Shown: piece after piece, positions 15,168 to 23,525 of the stretch
How positions within the stretch are numbered: the first letter of the stretch is position 1
Layout: each line of letters opens with the position of its first letter
DNA from: JAJISG01 sp964347325
Lineage (GTDB): Archaea > Thermoplasmatota > Thermoplasmata > RBG-16-68-12 > JAJISG01
DNA length: 41,581 nt
Direction of reading: 5' to 3'
Assembly: GCA_964347325.1 (NCBI GenBank)
Contig: CAYFYA010000013.1
Span: 1 to 41,581 of the forward strand
Position numbers and translations under genes: made by a program
The notes under the pieces: generated by a model
Told to the model about the DNA's origin: nothing
The model's database searches: none
What the model saw: only the letters and a program-made list of their open reading frames with translations

Positions 15168-16908
15168 GGCCGTCCCCGCCGCACCCGAAGAGGTTAGCCC
15201 TGAGTCCGAGGAGGCTCCGAGACCCGCAGCGAGTCCTCGAAAGCTACTCTCTCTTGGCTTCAGCCTGGTAGGCGTCGTCCTGGTGGTCTCTGCGGCCATA
15301 AGCACTCAGGTCGTTGCGATTCCCCACTCGGCTCAATTCGGCCTCCTGCAGTTACTGCCGTGGATGTACTGGGCTGGGCTGGGATCGATGGGCTTCGCCA
15401 TGGGCATCGCTGCATCGACTCGATCCGCGGGGATGCTGGCTGTGACGGGTATGGGCTTCTTCGCCGTCTTTGGCGGTACGCCGATCCTGTTCGAGGCTAA
15501 CCCCTCGGTCTGGGACTCCTACATCCACTTGAGTCTCGCGCAAGACATAGGCTTCTTCGGTCAACTTCCCACCGACCCAACGGCCTACTCCCGAAGTTGG
15601 CCCGGGTCGTTTATCGCCGTCGCGATCCTCGGTCTTATGGGAGATCTGGGGCCTGTGGACCTCCTGAGCCTCTTTCCCTTCTTGACGGCGGCCCTCACCT
15701 TCCTGGCCCTCCTCATCTTCCTCCGCTCTCTCCTCCCCGCCGGACCCGCGATTGGCGGGGCAATCCTGGGCTCCTTCCTCAACGCCTGGGCGCAGTTCCA
15801 CCTCTCCCCTCAGTCCCTCGGCCTGCTACTAGCTCTCCTCGTGTTGGCGACTGTTTGGGATCGACGAATCCCTATGCGGACGGCGAGTGCTGTGCTGTTC
15901 GTGGGCCTGGTGGTCACCCACCCCACCTCCACCGTCCTCATCCTTGGTATTCTCGTGGTGGATGTCGTGATCTTCTACTTGAGGTGGCCGAGGAGGACGA
16001 GAGAACGGACCCCTGAGGGAATCGAGCAGCGGTTCGCCCACAGCCCCGCACTGTCTCTTGCCGTGGTCTGGCTCGTCTGGCTCTTCTTCCAGGCGACGGC
16101 GTCGGCCGAGGTCGCCCAGACCGCTATCCTAACCCAGATCACCTCGATCCTGCAGGTCCCCGAGCGAACCATAAGCCTTGCCGCTGGCCGTGCCGTGGAA
16201 AACGTCTATCCCTACGCCCCCCTCCTCCGTTTAGGGGCGCTGGCCGCCTTCGGCCTCATCGGGGTCCTCGCCCTTGTTCGACTGTCTCGGGGCCGAGAAA
16301 CCCGCCGAGTGTCCCGATTCTTCTGGGCCGCTCTCGTGACCCTTGTAGCTTTCGCGTTGGCGGACGTCCTCGCCTTCCGGGGCCTCTTCATCGACCGGTC
16401 TCTGCTGCTATTCGCCCTGCTTGTTCCCGCAGTTGCGCTCGCTGGCATCTCTGCCTCGAAGTGGCGGCAGTCCGTGAAGAGTGGCCTTGTGGCCTTACTC
16501 GTGCTCACGAGCCTCGTCTCAGCCTCCACCCTCTACTATCAGGAAGCGTTCTACTTCGTATCCACCAAGTCCACTGCGGTGTTGGAGCGTCTGCGGGGCG
16601 TCCCGCTGCCAGCGGTCGTTTTGGACGGGCAGTACCCGGAGGACGTTTGGCGCTCCCCTGATCAACAAGCCTCCTGGGGACGCCGCTCGTTCTACGGCTT
16701 ATATCCGGAGCCCTTTGAGAACCTCACGGGGAGCGAGGTTGCGGTCTACGCCGTCCTTGACACCGAATGGCGTCTCTGGTACCGGCAGTGGTATGGAATC
16801 GAGATCTTCGAGTTCTATCAGGCAGCGAGCCAAAACTACCCCCTGATCTACTCAAACGGTCAGGCTGACATATTCCTCATCTCAGCATCCAACTCGTCAA
16901 GCACGTAG
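15151..16908 (+). CDS. Polytopic membrane protein, probable GT-C type glycosyltransferase
   Basis: 585 residues from GTG 15151; the frame is open upstream, but that part only overlaps the GT4 gene. A Pro/Glu-rich cytoplasmic start (about 1-30) is followed by a dozen or so hydrophobic helices and an extracytoplasmic C-terminal domain (from about 470) with one NLT sequon. The first large loop contains DSYIHLSLAQDIGFFGQLP, then a Trp-Pro-Gly turn. An acidic residue there followed by such a segment is typical of GT-C enzymes that use polyprenyl-phosphate sugars on the outer face. A polymerase (Wzy-like) role is an alternative. The GT2 at 7774 could supply its donor. Confidence 0.65.
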   Translation: MPPATEAVPAAPEEVSPESEEAPRPAASPRKLLSLGFSLVGVVLVVSAAISTQVVAIPHSAQFGLLQLLPWMYWAGLGSMGFAMGIAASTRSAGMLAVTGMGFFAVFGGTPILFEANPSVWDSYIHLSLAQDIGFFGQLPTDPTAYSRSWPGSFIAVAILGLMGDLGPVDLLSLFPFLTAALTFLALLIFLRSLLPAGPAIGGAILGSFLNAWAQFHLSPQSLGLLLALLVLATVWDRRIPMRTASAVLFVGLVVTHPTSTVLILGILVVDVVIFYLRWPRRTRERTPEGIEQRFAHSPALSLAVVWLVWLFFQATASAEVAQTAILTQITSILQVPERTISLAAGRAVENVYPYAPLLRLGALAAFGLIGVLALVRLSRGRETRRVSRFFWAALVTLVAFALADVLAFRGLFIDRSLLLFALLVPAVALAGISASKWRQSVKSGLVALLVLTSLVSASTLYYQEAFYFVSTKSTAVLERLRGVPLPAVVLDGQYPEDVWRSPDQQASWGRRSFYGLYPEPFENLTGSEVAVYAVLDTEWRLWYRQWYGIEIFEFYQAASQNYPLIYSNGQADIFLISASNSSST

Positions 16909-16949
16909 ATCATGATCATCCCGACGGCACCGACCCAATGGAGGTCCTC

Positions 16950-18074
16950 GTGACCCGCATTCTCTTCATCCCCGACGTTTCAGGCGTTCGGACTTCGGAG
17001 CGGACGCCCCTCCTCTACCGTTCCCTAGAGAAGAACCACGAGGTGGTCGGCGTCCCAGCTGCCTTGGATCGATGGATCTACGATCCGGACCGTGCCAAGC
17101 TCCCCCGCTACCTTCTATACGTTCTCGACAAGGCTCTGCTGGCATGGCGCGGGGTGCGCCTGGCTCGCCTCTACCGAAGCGAACTCGTGGTCTGCGCGAC
17201 CTCCCACCACGCTCTCCCGGGGTTAATCGTGGCGAGAATCCTGGGGATCCGCTGCCTTTGGGACAGCCAGGGCAACGTTAGGCTCTTCGCAGAGAGCGTG
17301 GGGAAGGGGGCCTTCTTCACACGGATGAGCGTCCGCCTCGAGCGCCTTCTGGGACGTGGAGTCGATACACTCCTTACCGTTTCAGAGCGAGACGCAGAGG
17401 CCTACGTCGCCATGGGGGTCCCCCGGGAGAAAATCCACATCATCCCCATCTCCGTCGTCCTCTCGGATGTCGACACCAAACTCTCCAGAGGCTCTACGCT
17501 CGTGGAGAAGGTCACAAGGTCTGTCGAGGTCCCCCTCCTCCTCTTCTTCGGCAGCTTCAAGTATGCCCCGAACCGGGAGGCCCTCACCTTCCTCAACGAC
17601 TCCCTGGCCCCGGCCTTGGAATCGGAGGGGGTGCGTTGCCAAATCCTCATCGCGGGCCGGGATATCCCCGACGGGCCCTTCCACCCGTTCCTCCGGCCCC
17701 TGGGGTTCGTCCACGAGATCCACGAACTCCTCGCCGCATGTGACCTCTGTCTCGTCCCCATCTGGAAGGGCGTGGGCATTCTGACGAAGGTGTTGGACGC
17801 AATGGCTGCTGGGACTCCGGTGGTCCTCACGGACTTCGTCGCCCGAATCATTCCGGGAGTGGAGGCCGGCGTCAACGCATACGTAGCCTCCTCGGAGCAC
17901 GACTTTGGCCCCCTCGTGGTACGTGCCCTCTCTCATCTCGAGGAGAGCCATGCCCTCGCCGAGGCGGCCCGGAAGCTGGTGGAGGAACGTTACGACTGGG
18001 GAACGTACCGCGAGGTTCTGGAGGCCCTTCTCCTAGAGACGGTCGGCACACGGGGGGGTGGGAAGAGATCGTGA
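16950..18074 (+). CDS. GT4-like glycosyltransferase
   Basis: 374 residues from GTG 16950, which has GGAGGT four bases before it; ATG 16938 is in frame but contains that site. RILFIPDVSGVRTSERTPLL is the first strand and loop. The middle has LWDSQGNVRLFAE and LLTVSERDAEAYVAMGVP. The C-terminal domain has LLFFGSFKYAPNREALTFL, LIAGRDIPDG and ILTKVLDAMAAGTPVVLT, the pattern seen in the EpsH-associated or exosortase-type glycosyltransferase set. It lies 41 bases after the membrane protein and overlaps the next gene by four bases (GTGA). Confidence 0.82.
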   Translation: MTRILFIPDVSGVRTSERTPLLYRSLEKNHEVVGVPAALDRWIYDPDRAKLPRYLLYVLDKALLAWRGVRLARLYRSELVVCATSHHALPGLIVARILGIRCLWDSQGNVRLFAESVGKGAFFTRMSVRLERLLGRGVDTLLTVSERDAEAYVAMGVPREKIHIIPISVVLSDVDTKLSRGSTLVEKVTRSVEVPLLLFFGSFKYAPNREALTFLNDSLAPALESEGVRCQILIAGRDIPDGPFHPFLRPLGFVHEIHELLAACDLCLVPIWKGVGILTKVLDAMAAGTPVVLTDFVARIIPGVEAGVNAYVASSEHDFGPLVVRALSHLEESHALAEAARKLVEERYDWGTYREVLEALLLETVGTRGGGKRS

Positions 18075-19204
18075 AGGTGGAGATCATCACCTTCGATGCG
18101 GACCCTGATCGGGGAGGATTCGGCGCTAGAGTATACAGTCTCACTCGCCTGTTCTCGCAATTCGCCGAGGTCCGCGTCCTCCTCACGGACTGGTTTGGCG
18201 GCCCCCGGCTCTCCGACGTCACCTATGTGCAGGAGCCCACTCAGGACTCCATGTTATCGCGGATTCGGCGACTTCGCACCTATTATAAGACGGACTTTCC
18301 CACACGCGATCCCATAGACCCTCCCGATCTGACTGTCGTCGAGTCTCTCGACCTCTTGGGCCTCCACCAATGGGGGGAGGAGGTCCCGATGATCCTCGAC
18401 GAGCACAACGTCTACTGGGAACTCCTCGCCTATAACATGGTCAACGATCCATTTTTCAGGACGTGGCTCGGGCGTCGGGCCCCGATCCGCCGTTGGCTCG
18501 TGCCCAAACTCCAGGAGCGAGCCAAGGCCTTCGAGCTGGCCGCCTTGCTGCGCGCAGCACTAACGCTGGTGACATCGGAACACGACCGTCACCTGTTGAT
18601 CGGTGAACTTCCGGAACTCCGGGATCGTATTCACGTACTTCCCAATTGTGTGGACCTCGACCGATTCCCTCTTTCGGACGCTCCGCCCGGGGGAAACGAG
18701 GTCGTCTTCCTGGGCAACTACAATTACATTCCTAACCAAGAGGCCGCCTTCTTCGTCTCCCGGAACCTAGCGCCCTACCTCCCAGAAGCGCAGTTTATGC
18801 TCGTCGGGAAGGACCCGCCTCCCGGGTCCCAAGTCGGGGATAACGTGGTCGCTACGGGATACGTGAAGGACCTGAACGCGGTGCTGGGTTCCGCCGCTGT
18901 GTGCGTCGCGCCGCTGACGCAAGGGAGTGGGACGCGACTCAAAATCCTCACGTACCTATCGGCCGGAAAGGCGGTGGTCGCGACGGCGAAGGCCTGCGAG
19001 GGTTTGGAAGTGCGAGATGGAGTCCACCTCCTGATTCGGGATGATCCCCAGGACTTCCGATCGGCCATCCGAGAGCTCCTGGACGATCCCGATACGAGAG
19101 AGCTCCTCGGCCGTCGGGGAAGGGCGTTAGTTGAGTCGAGGTATGATTGGAGATGCTACGTAGACTGGATGGCCGACCTCGCCGAGGGCATCCTCTCGCC
19201 CTGA
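18071..19204 (+). CDS. GT4-like glycosyltransferase, last gene of the operon
   Basis: 377 residues. MKVEIITFDADPDRGG is the N-terminal strand; the C-terminal half has VVFLGNYNYIPNQEAAFFV, FMLVGKDPPPGS, and LTQGSGTRLKILTYLSAGKAVVAT, a signature of GT4 enzymes in which GSGTR contacts the nucleotide sugar. GTG 18071 overlaps the preceding stop by four bases. It resembles the preceding enzyme in its C-terminal domain, so the two may be an old duplication. After the TGA the operon meets a convergent deacetylase gene with only about 70 bases between. Confidence 0.82.
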   Translation: MKVEIITFDADPDRGGFGARVYSLTRLFSQFAEVRVLLTDWFGGPRLSDVTYVQEPTQDSMLSRIRRLRTYYKTDFPTRDPIDPPDLTVVESLDLLGLHQWGEEVPMILDEHNVYWELLAYNMVNDPFFRTWLGRRAPIRRWLVPKLQERAKAFELAALLRAALTLVTSEHDRHLLIGELPELRDRIHVLPNCVDLDRFPLSDAPPGGNEVVFLGNYNYIPNQEAAFFVSRNLAPYLPEAQFMLVGKDPPPGSQVGDNVVATGYVKDLNAVLGSAAVCVAPLTQGSGTRLKILTYLSAGKAVVATAKACEGLEVRDGVHLLIRDDPQDFRSAIRELLDDPDTRELLGRRGRALVESRYDWRCYVDWMADLAEGILSP

Positions 19205-19274
19205 ATCTTGCGCAATCTCTGTCAGATAGCCACGGGAAGTCAATCCAACGAAGTCCGAAGACGTTCCAATGCGC

Positions 19275-20216
19275 TCATTCGTCGGGCGGCAAGGTCCGTC
19301 CCATTAGGCGTCGCCCTAGTTCCCCCCGGCCCAAGAACCCTTTCACGAGCTGCCAGTTCAGGTAGGCGAAATAGGCCGGGGGAAATGGCTTCGAAACGGG
19401 CCGATCGCTTGGGCGCACGGAGGGCGGGAGGACAGGGCGCGCGTCCAGCTCGTCTCGGGCGTAGTCGAGGACCTGTCTAAACTCGGAGAGGAAGTAGGGA
19501 TCAAGGGCCATAGGGGAGTGGAAGAACATGTGGACCAGGTCCGCTCCGCCCACGACCGCTTCCTTTAGTGCTGCCTTGAAATAGGACACGCCCAGGAGGT
19601 GGATGTTCTCCGGCGTCAGGTAGTGATTCCACAGCCCTTGCGACACAGGCAGGTAGAGGAGGTCCCCCTCCCCCCGTTCCTGATGGTCCTCGAGGCTGGG
19701 CGTGTAGGGCTGGGCCAGGCGGGGGATTCGACTCCAGTTCGCACAGCGTGAATGGTGCCCTGGCAACGGACTCCCATCGTAACGATAGCCGGAGTCAATC
19801 AGGATTCTCATCGTGGTGGTGCTCTCCGACCAGTTGCCGGCCACAAAGGTGCGTGGCCTGTGTCCCTTTTTCTCCTCAAAGATGGTACTAGCAGCCTCCA
19901 CCAGGGCCCGCTGATCCTCCTCCGAGTAATGGGCGAGACAGTCCGTCGAGAGCTTCACATCGCCTCCGACGGTCTCCTGGAGCAGGGCGTCCTGCGGGTG
20001 GAGGTGGATTCCCACATCGTGGCCCTCCAGATCCACCTCATTGCGCCGGAGTGCTACCGGTGTTAGGGCAAAGGCGAGAGGAAACCCCTCCTCCTCCGCA
20101 AAGTCGACGATTCGAGGCAGTGCGACTGTGATCCCCTCTCCGCCCTCTGCGCCGAATAGAATCTCCCGCCTCTGGAGGATGCCAGGCTCAACGTGGCAGA
20201 ATATGACAAGGTCCAG
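19275..20216 (-). CDS. Polysaccharide deacetylase-like protein (non-canonical start)
   Basis: 313 residues when read from CTG 20216. The NodB-like barrel starts DLVIFCHVEPG, then GGEGITVALPRIVDFAEEEG, GHDVGIHLHPQD with the His pair, FVAGNWSES with TMRILIDSGYRYDGSP, and VHMFFHSPMALDP. NodB proteins remove N- or O-acetyl groups from sugars using a metal. Starting at the first conventional codon (GTG 20036) would delete about 60 residues, including the first metal-site strand. No ATG, GTG or TTG exists in frame between 20036 and the stop codon at 20268; CTG 20216 with AGGGGG seven bases before, or ATA 20231, are the options. It probably tailors the glycan made by the flanking operon. Confidence 0.75.
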   Translation of the reverse strand: MDLVIFCHVEPGILQRREILFGAEGGEGITVALPRIVDFAEEEGFPLAFALTPVALRRNEVDLEGHDVGIHLHPQDALLQETVGGDVKLSTDCLAHYSEEDQRALVEAASTIFEEKKGHRPRTFVAGNWSESTTTMRILIDSGYRYDGSPLPGHHSRCANWSRIPRLAQPYTPSLEDHQERGEGDLLYLPVSQGLWNHYLTPENIHLLGVSYFKAALKEAVVGGADLVHMFFHSPMALDPYFLSEFRQVLDYARDELDARPVLPPSVRPSDRPVSKPFPPAYFAYLNWQLVKGFLGRGELGRRLMGRTLPPDE

Positions 20217-20265
20217 CGAGTGGCCCCCTATGTCAGTCCTGGGGACCGAAGATACCTGTGGGCGG

Positions 20266-20275
20266 GTTTAAACAT
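20266..20275 (-). promoter_or_regulatory. TATA box of the deacetylase gene
   Basis: The minus strand reads ATGTTTAAAC, predicting transcription from about 20245, just upstream of the proposed ATA/CTG start region. This confirms that the conventional GTG at 20036 is too far inside the transcript. Confidence 0.5.
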
Positions 20276-20349
20276 ATTCCAGACGCGACTCTGGATAAGA
20301 TTCAAGGGTTAGGCATCCTTCTAGTGAGTGGGGAGAATGGCGACTAGGG

Positions 20350-20376
20350 GGGGTTCTTTCCGTTCGGGGGAACCCG
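20350..20376 (+). repeat. Hairpin upstream of the GT4 gene at 20411
   Basis: GGGTTC (20351-20356) pairs with GAACCC (20370-20375) around a 13-base loop. It lies 36 bases before the GTG at 20411. Role unknown. Confidence 0.3.
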
Positions 20377-20410
20377 CACGCCCCGCCAAAAGGAACCGAG
20401 CTGATAATCC

Positions 20411-21475
20411 GTGAATCTGGACGAGGAGGCTGCGAGGATAGCCGTACTGAGCCTGCACGCCTCGTCGCACCTCTTAGGAGGCGTGGAGGTGTTCACAGAT
20501 CAGCTCGCACGGGCGCTGGATCACGTGGTCGTGTTTGCCGGACCCACTGACACGGGCCAGGAATCCCGGTTGAACCTCAGGCGTGTCGGGATGGGGCAAG
20601 CCTATGTGGCCTATCGGGTCGCCCAGCGGTTTTGGCGAAGCCACGGAGAGGAGCCGTTCGACTTGGTCCTCAGCAACGGACTCAGCGGGTGGCCTCTTGC
20701 GTTGCGCACTGTGGACATCCCGATGGTGCAGGTCTACCACTTCACCCTCGCCGGCTTCGCACGTCAGGCCCTGGACCACCGCGGAGATCGCATCACCGCG
20801 CGCACTGTCTCCGCCTTCTTCGATGGCCTGGCGGGGCGGGGGAAGCATGTGATCGCCGTTAATCGTCACGTCCTTGGCGAGGTCCAGCACTACTATGGCA
20901 GGGACGGACAGGTCATCCTGAACGCCGTGGACACCGACCGCTTCCAGAAGGGCGACCGCAGCCGCGCCCGTGAAGAGCTCGGCATCGGCCCCAACGCTAT
21001 GGTGGGGCTCTGCGTCGGTCGGGCGGAGTACGCGAAGGGCTTCGATATCCTCGTCGAGGTCGTGAAGTCGTTGCCGGAGGTCCTCTTCCTCTTCGTGGGA
21101 CCTGGTCCCAAGGTTGTTCCCAACCTGAGGGTCATCGAGAACGTCCCACACCCGGAAATGCCTCGGTACTACTCCGCAGCCGACTTCTTCATCCTCCCCT
21201 CTCGGTACGAAGGGATGAACCTGGCAATCCTGGAGGCCCTGGCGTGCGACCTCCCCATCGTGGTCAGCGAGGCGGCCTATCATCTCGACGAAGATCCCGC
21301 GCCCCTGGGATACGTGGCGGAGAGCTTCGACTCCGAGGAGTTCGTCCAAGGTATCCACTACGTCTTGGACGCCGGGTCGTCGTTCCGCGGCCGCGATACA
21401 ATTCTGTCCGCCTACTCCTTTGAGGCGTTTCGTGAGAACTGGCGGGGACTCGTAGGCGGGTTGGTGAGAGAATGA
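20411..21475 (+). CDS. GT4 family glycosyltransferase
   Basis: 354 residues from GTG 20411. IAVLSLHASSHLLGGVEVFTDQLA is the GT4 N-terminal strand with the GGVE loop. VILNAVDTDRF marks the linker. The C-terminal domain has GLCVGRAEYAKGFDIL, LFVGPGPK, and RYEGMNLAILEALACDLPIV, with the full ExxxxxxxE motif. No strong TATA box or GGAGG was found just upstream, so the start is less certain than the family. It is divergent from the deacetylase and followed by the methyltransferase 68 bases later. It is the seventh GT4 of the locus. Confidence 0.85.
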   Translation: MNLDEEAARIAVLSLHASSHLLGGVEVFTDQLARALDHVVVFAGPTDTGQESRLNLRRVGMGQAYVAYRVAQRFWRSHGEEPFDLVLSNGLSGWPLALRTVDIPMVQVYHFTLAGFARQALDHRGDRITARTVSAFFDGLAGRGKHVIAVNRHVLGEVQHYYGRDGQVILNAVDTDRFQKGDRSRAREELGIGPNAMVGLCVGRAEYAKGFDILVEVVKSLPEVLFLFVGPGPKVVPNLRVIENVPHPEMPRYYSAADFFILPSRYEGMNLAILEALACDLPIVVSEAAYHLDEDPAPLGYVAESFDSEEFVQGIHYVLDAGSSFRGRDTILSAYSFEAFRENWRGLVGGLVRE

Positions 21476-21517
21476 GGACTGAACGAGTGAATGCTACTCG
21501 GCTGCCGCGGGAGAACC

Positions 21518-21531
21518 TATGACGCGTCATA
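21518..21531. promoter_or_regulatory. 14-base perfect palindrome before the methyltransferase gene
   Basis: TATGACGCGTCATA is self-complementary and ends 12 bases before ATG 21544. It could be an operator or could overlap the promoter. One or two such palindromes are expected by chance in a window this long. Confidence 0.3.
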
Positions 21532-21543
21532 TGGGCGTTTGAC

Positions 21544-22302
21544 ATGGTAAGGTCTAGTTTCAACCCGGCCGCACGCGCACGGACAGAGGCGAGCGTGGCG
21601 AAGTACTGCGATTGGATGGTCATCGGACGGCACACATGGGTCCTGGATATCGGTTGTGGCGACGGGACGCCGACGCACCTGCTGACCCAGCGAGGACATC
21701 GGGCCGTCGGGCTGGATTTGCGACTCTGGCCGTGGTCCCCAGGCCCCCACTTTGTACAGGCTGATGGCCTGCGTCTCCCCTTTCGGGACCGCACGTTCGA
21801 CGCAGTGGGTAGCTTCACAATGCTAGAGCACCTAGAGCATCCGGAGGGGCTCTTGGCCGAGATGGCGCGAGTCGTGCGCCCCGGGGGAAGGCTAGTGATT
21901 GGTGCCCCAAACATGTACGGCTCCATCCTCCTCCATCCGGGCGATTCCGTCACGCACACCGGGGGCTTCCCCCGGTACGCCAAGAACTTCGCGCTGCACG
22001 TGAAGAAGCAGCTCGAATCGATTGTCACCCCTAAACGGGTGGCTTTCGACCAGCTGGAACCGGACATGACGCAGGTTCCTGAAGGGGCCTCCGACTACGA
22101 CGCCATCTGTGCGACGGATCCCAGCGTGGTCCGGGCAATGTTGCGTCGCTACGGCATCCGGACGGTACACCAGTCGCCCTCACTGGAGTACTCGGCCTCT
22201 CCGCTCGTGGAGACGGTCTCTAGGGCAGTGGAGGTCATCCCCGGCCTCCGGGACATGTTTGGCGGAATCTTCATCGTGGGGGAAAGGGTCCCGTCTGACT
22301 GA
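21544..22302 (+). CDS. Class I SAM-dependent methyltransferase
   Basis: 252 residues. VLDIGCGDGTPTHLL is motif I of the Rossmann methyltransferase fold, GLDLR is the acidic end of strand 2, DGLRLPFRDRTFDAV is motif III-IV, and LEHPEGLLAEMARVVRPGG with LVIGAPN completes the methyltransferase-11 pattern. It transfers a methyl group from SAM to a small acceptor, here plausibly a sugar hydroxyl or a carboxyl group in the glycan pathway. It follows the GT4 gene on the same strand and converges with the HPr-kinase-like gene after it. Confidence 0.85.
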   Translation: MVRSSFNPAARARTEASVAKYCDWMVIGRHTWVLDIGCGDGTPTHLLTQRGHRAVGLDLRLWPWSPGPHFVQADGLRLPFRDRTFDAVGSFTMLEHLEHPEGLLAEMARVVRPGGRLVIGAPNMYGSILLHPGDSVTHTGGFPRYAKNFALHVKKQLESIVTPKRVAFDQLEPDMTQVPEGASDYDAICATDPSVVRAMLRRYGIRTVHQSPSLEYSASPLVETVSRAVEVIPGLRDMFGGIFIVGERVPSD

Positions 22303-22347
22303 CGCCCTAACCTCAGGCTCCGGTGCGGCCTCGAGTAGGGGGCTTCC

Positions 22348-23448
22348 CTAGGCTTCCTCCACCACGACGCGGATTCGGTCGACGGCGGCGGAATCCAAGA
22401 CTGGAGGAACGGTGACCTCACAACACCTAGCTCGCTCGAAGGCGCTCCGGAGAATTTCCCTCTCTCGAGTGATGAGGTCGTCGGGATAATCTCGAAGTCC
22501 AGCGTAAGCGAGGGCCAGTCGATGCTGGTGAGAGAGACTCCGTTCTCGCTCGTACTGACTGCTCAACGCCACCTTGAAAGCTGCCTCTTCCGCGGAGACC
22601 TCCGAAAGGGATCCCGCGGCCGACTGAGAGGTCGAGAGCAAGCACACCTTCCTCAAGGGGGCACGCATGGTCGTTGAACAGGTGGGTAGGACCTGGTCCA
22701 CAGGAACCCGCACGTTCACAAAGTAGCGCTTAGTCAACCAGCGGGTGACGTTGGTGGACAGCCAGTTCGACGCTCGGAGGGACCTGACGAATTGGTGCAC
22801 CGACAGTCTCCGGGCAATCTGGCGGGCGGCCGCCTCTCCCAGTGATTGACTCAAGAAGGGATGACATTCGAAGTTGTAGTCGAAGAGGTTGAGGTGTCGC
22901 GGAAAGGCCAGCGCCTCCCCGGATTTCGACACGAAGGTCCAGTCGTCGCTCATGTAGTCGTAGCCCTCCTTCATGAAGCCTAGGGCGACGTTGGTCTTTC
23001 CCGTGTTTCGCCACGCGGGAAAGAGGTAGCAATTCCCATCCCGAGAGACGGCGGACGAGTGGACTATGCTGGTATTTCGCCCGAGCATCTGTGGGCGCAT
23101 AAGAGTGAAGACCCAGCGAAAGAGATCGCTCGGCTTCGCCATTGGATCGGCTCGCAGATCACCGTTCGAAACCTGAATCGGGCCGAAGGGCGAGAGCACT
23201 ACGAGGGAGGCCTCGTCAAACAAGTAGCTCCCGGAGAGCATCCTCTCGGGGCTGGGGAGATCCGCCTCCCTCACCCAAAGGTCGACGGTCTCCGTAGTGG
23301 TGGTGAACAGGCCAAACTCCCGCCGCATGTACCTGTCGAGCCCTCGGTGCGCAACACCGACGCTGAACAGGTCGTGGAAGTTGTAGATAGTGTAGCGCTC
23401 TCCCTCCGCTCCAACGTCGTTCATCTGGCTGACCCTCTGCGAAGCCAC
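22348..23448 (-). CDS. HPr-kinase-like P-loop protein, divergent Walker A
   Basis: 366 residues from GTG 23448; ATG 23424 is an alternative. Residues about 130-190 match the nucleotide-binding core of HPr kinase/PEPCK-like proteins: HSSAVSRDGNCYLFPAW, then RNTGKTNVALGFMKEG and YDYMSDDWTFV. The P-loop reads AWRNTGKT, so the usual first Gly is Ala, while Gly 150, Lys 151 and Thr 152 remain. The paired Asp (168-169) are the metal or base residues of the family. No PTS, HPr or CcpA context is present. A similar but canonical protein lies just upstream on the same strand (23526-24488). Both may phosphorylate a sugar, peptide or protein in the glycan pathway; that is inference. Confidence 0.7.
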   Translation of the reverse strand: MASQRVSQMNDVGAEGERYTIYNFHDLFSVGVAHRGLDRYMRREFGLFTTTTETVDLWVREADLPSPERMLSGSYLFDEASLVVLSPFGPIQVSNGDLRADPMAKPSDLFRWVFTLMRPQMLGRNTSIVHSSAVSRDGNCYLFPAWRNTGKTNVALGFMKEGYDYMSDDWTFVSKSGEALAFPRHLNLFDYNFECHPFLSQSLGEAAARQIARRLSVHQFVRSLRASNWLSTNVTRWLTKRYFVNVRVPVDQVLPTCSTTMRAPLRKVCLLSTSQSAAGSLSEVSAEEAAFKVALSSQYERERSLSHQHRLALAYAGLRDYPDDLITREREILRSAFERARCCEVTVPPVLDSAAVDRIRVVVEEA

Positions 23449-23483
23449 TCCCCCTCAGATCGGCCCGTAAAGATTCGAGGCCT

Positions 23484-23493
23484 AGGATAAGAA
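23484..23493 (-). promoter_or_regulatory. TATA-like box of the HPr-kinase-like gene at 23448
   Basis: The minus strand reads TTCTTATCC, centred about 26 bases above 23463, leaving a leader of about 15 bases to the GTG at 23448. Confidence 0.35.
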
Positions 23494-23525
23494 GGTATCT
23501 GCATGGCTCTCATCAAATTCCAGGA

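Noticed and set aside
20474..21358. 294-codon minus-strand frame over the GT4 gene at 20411
   Set aside because: The plus strand has GT4 motifs; the reverse frame has none and is a high-GC artefact.
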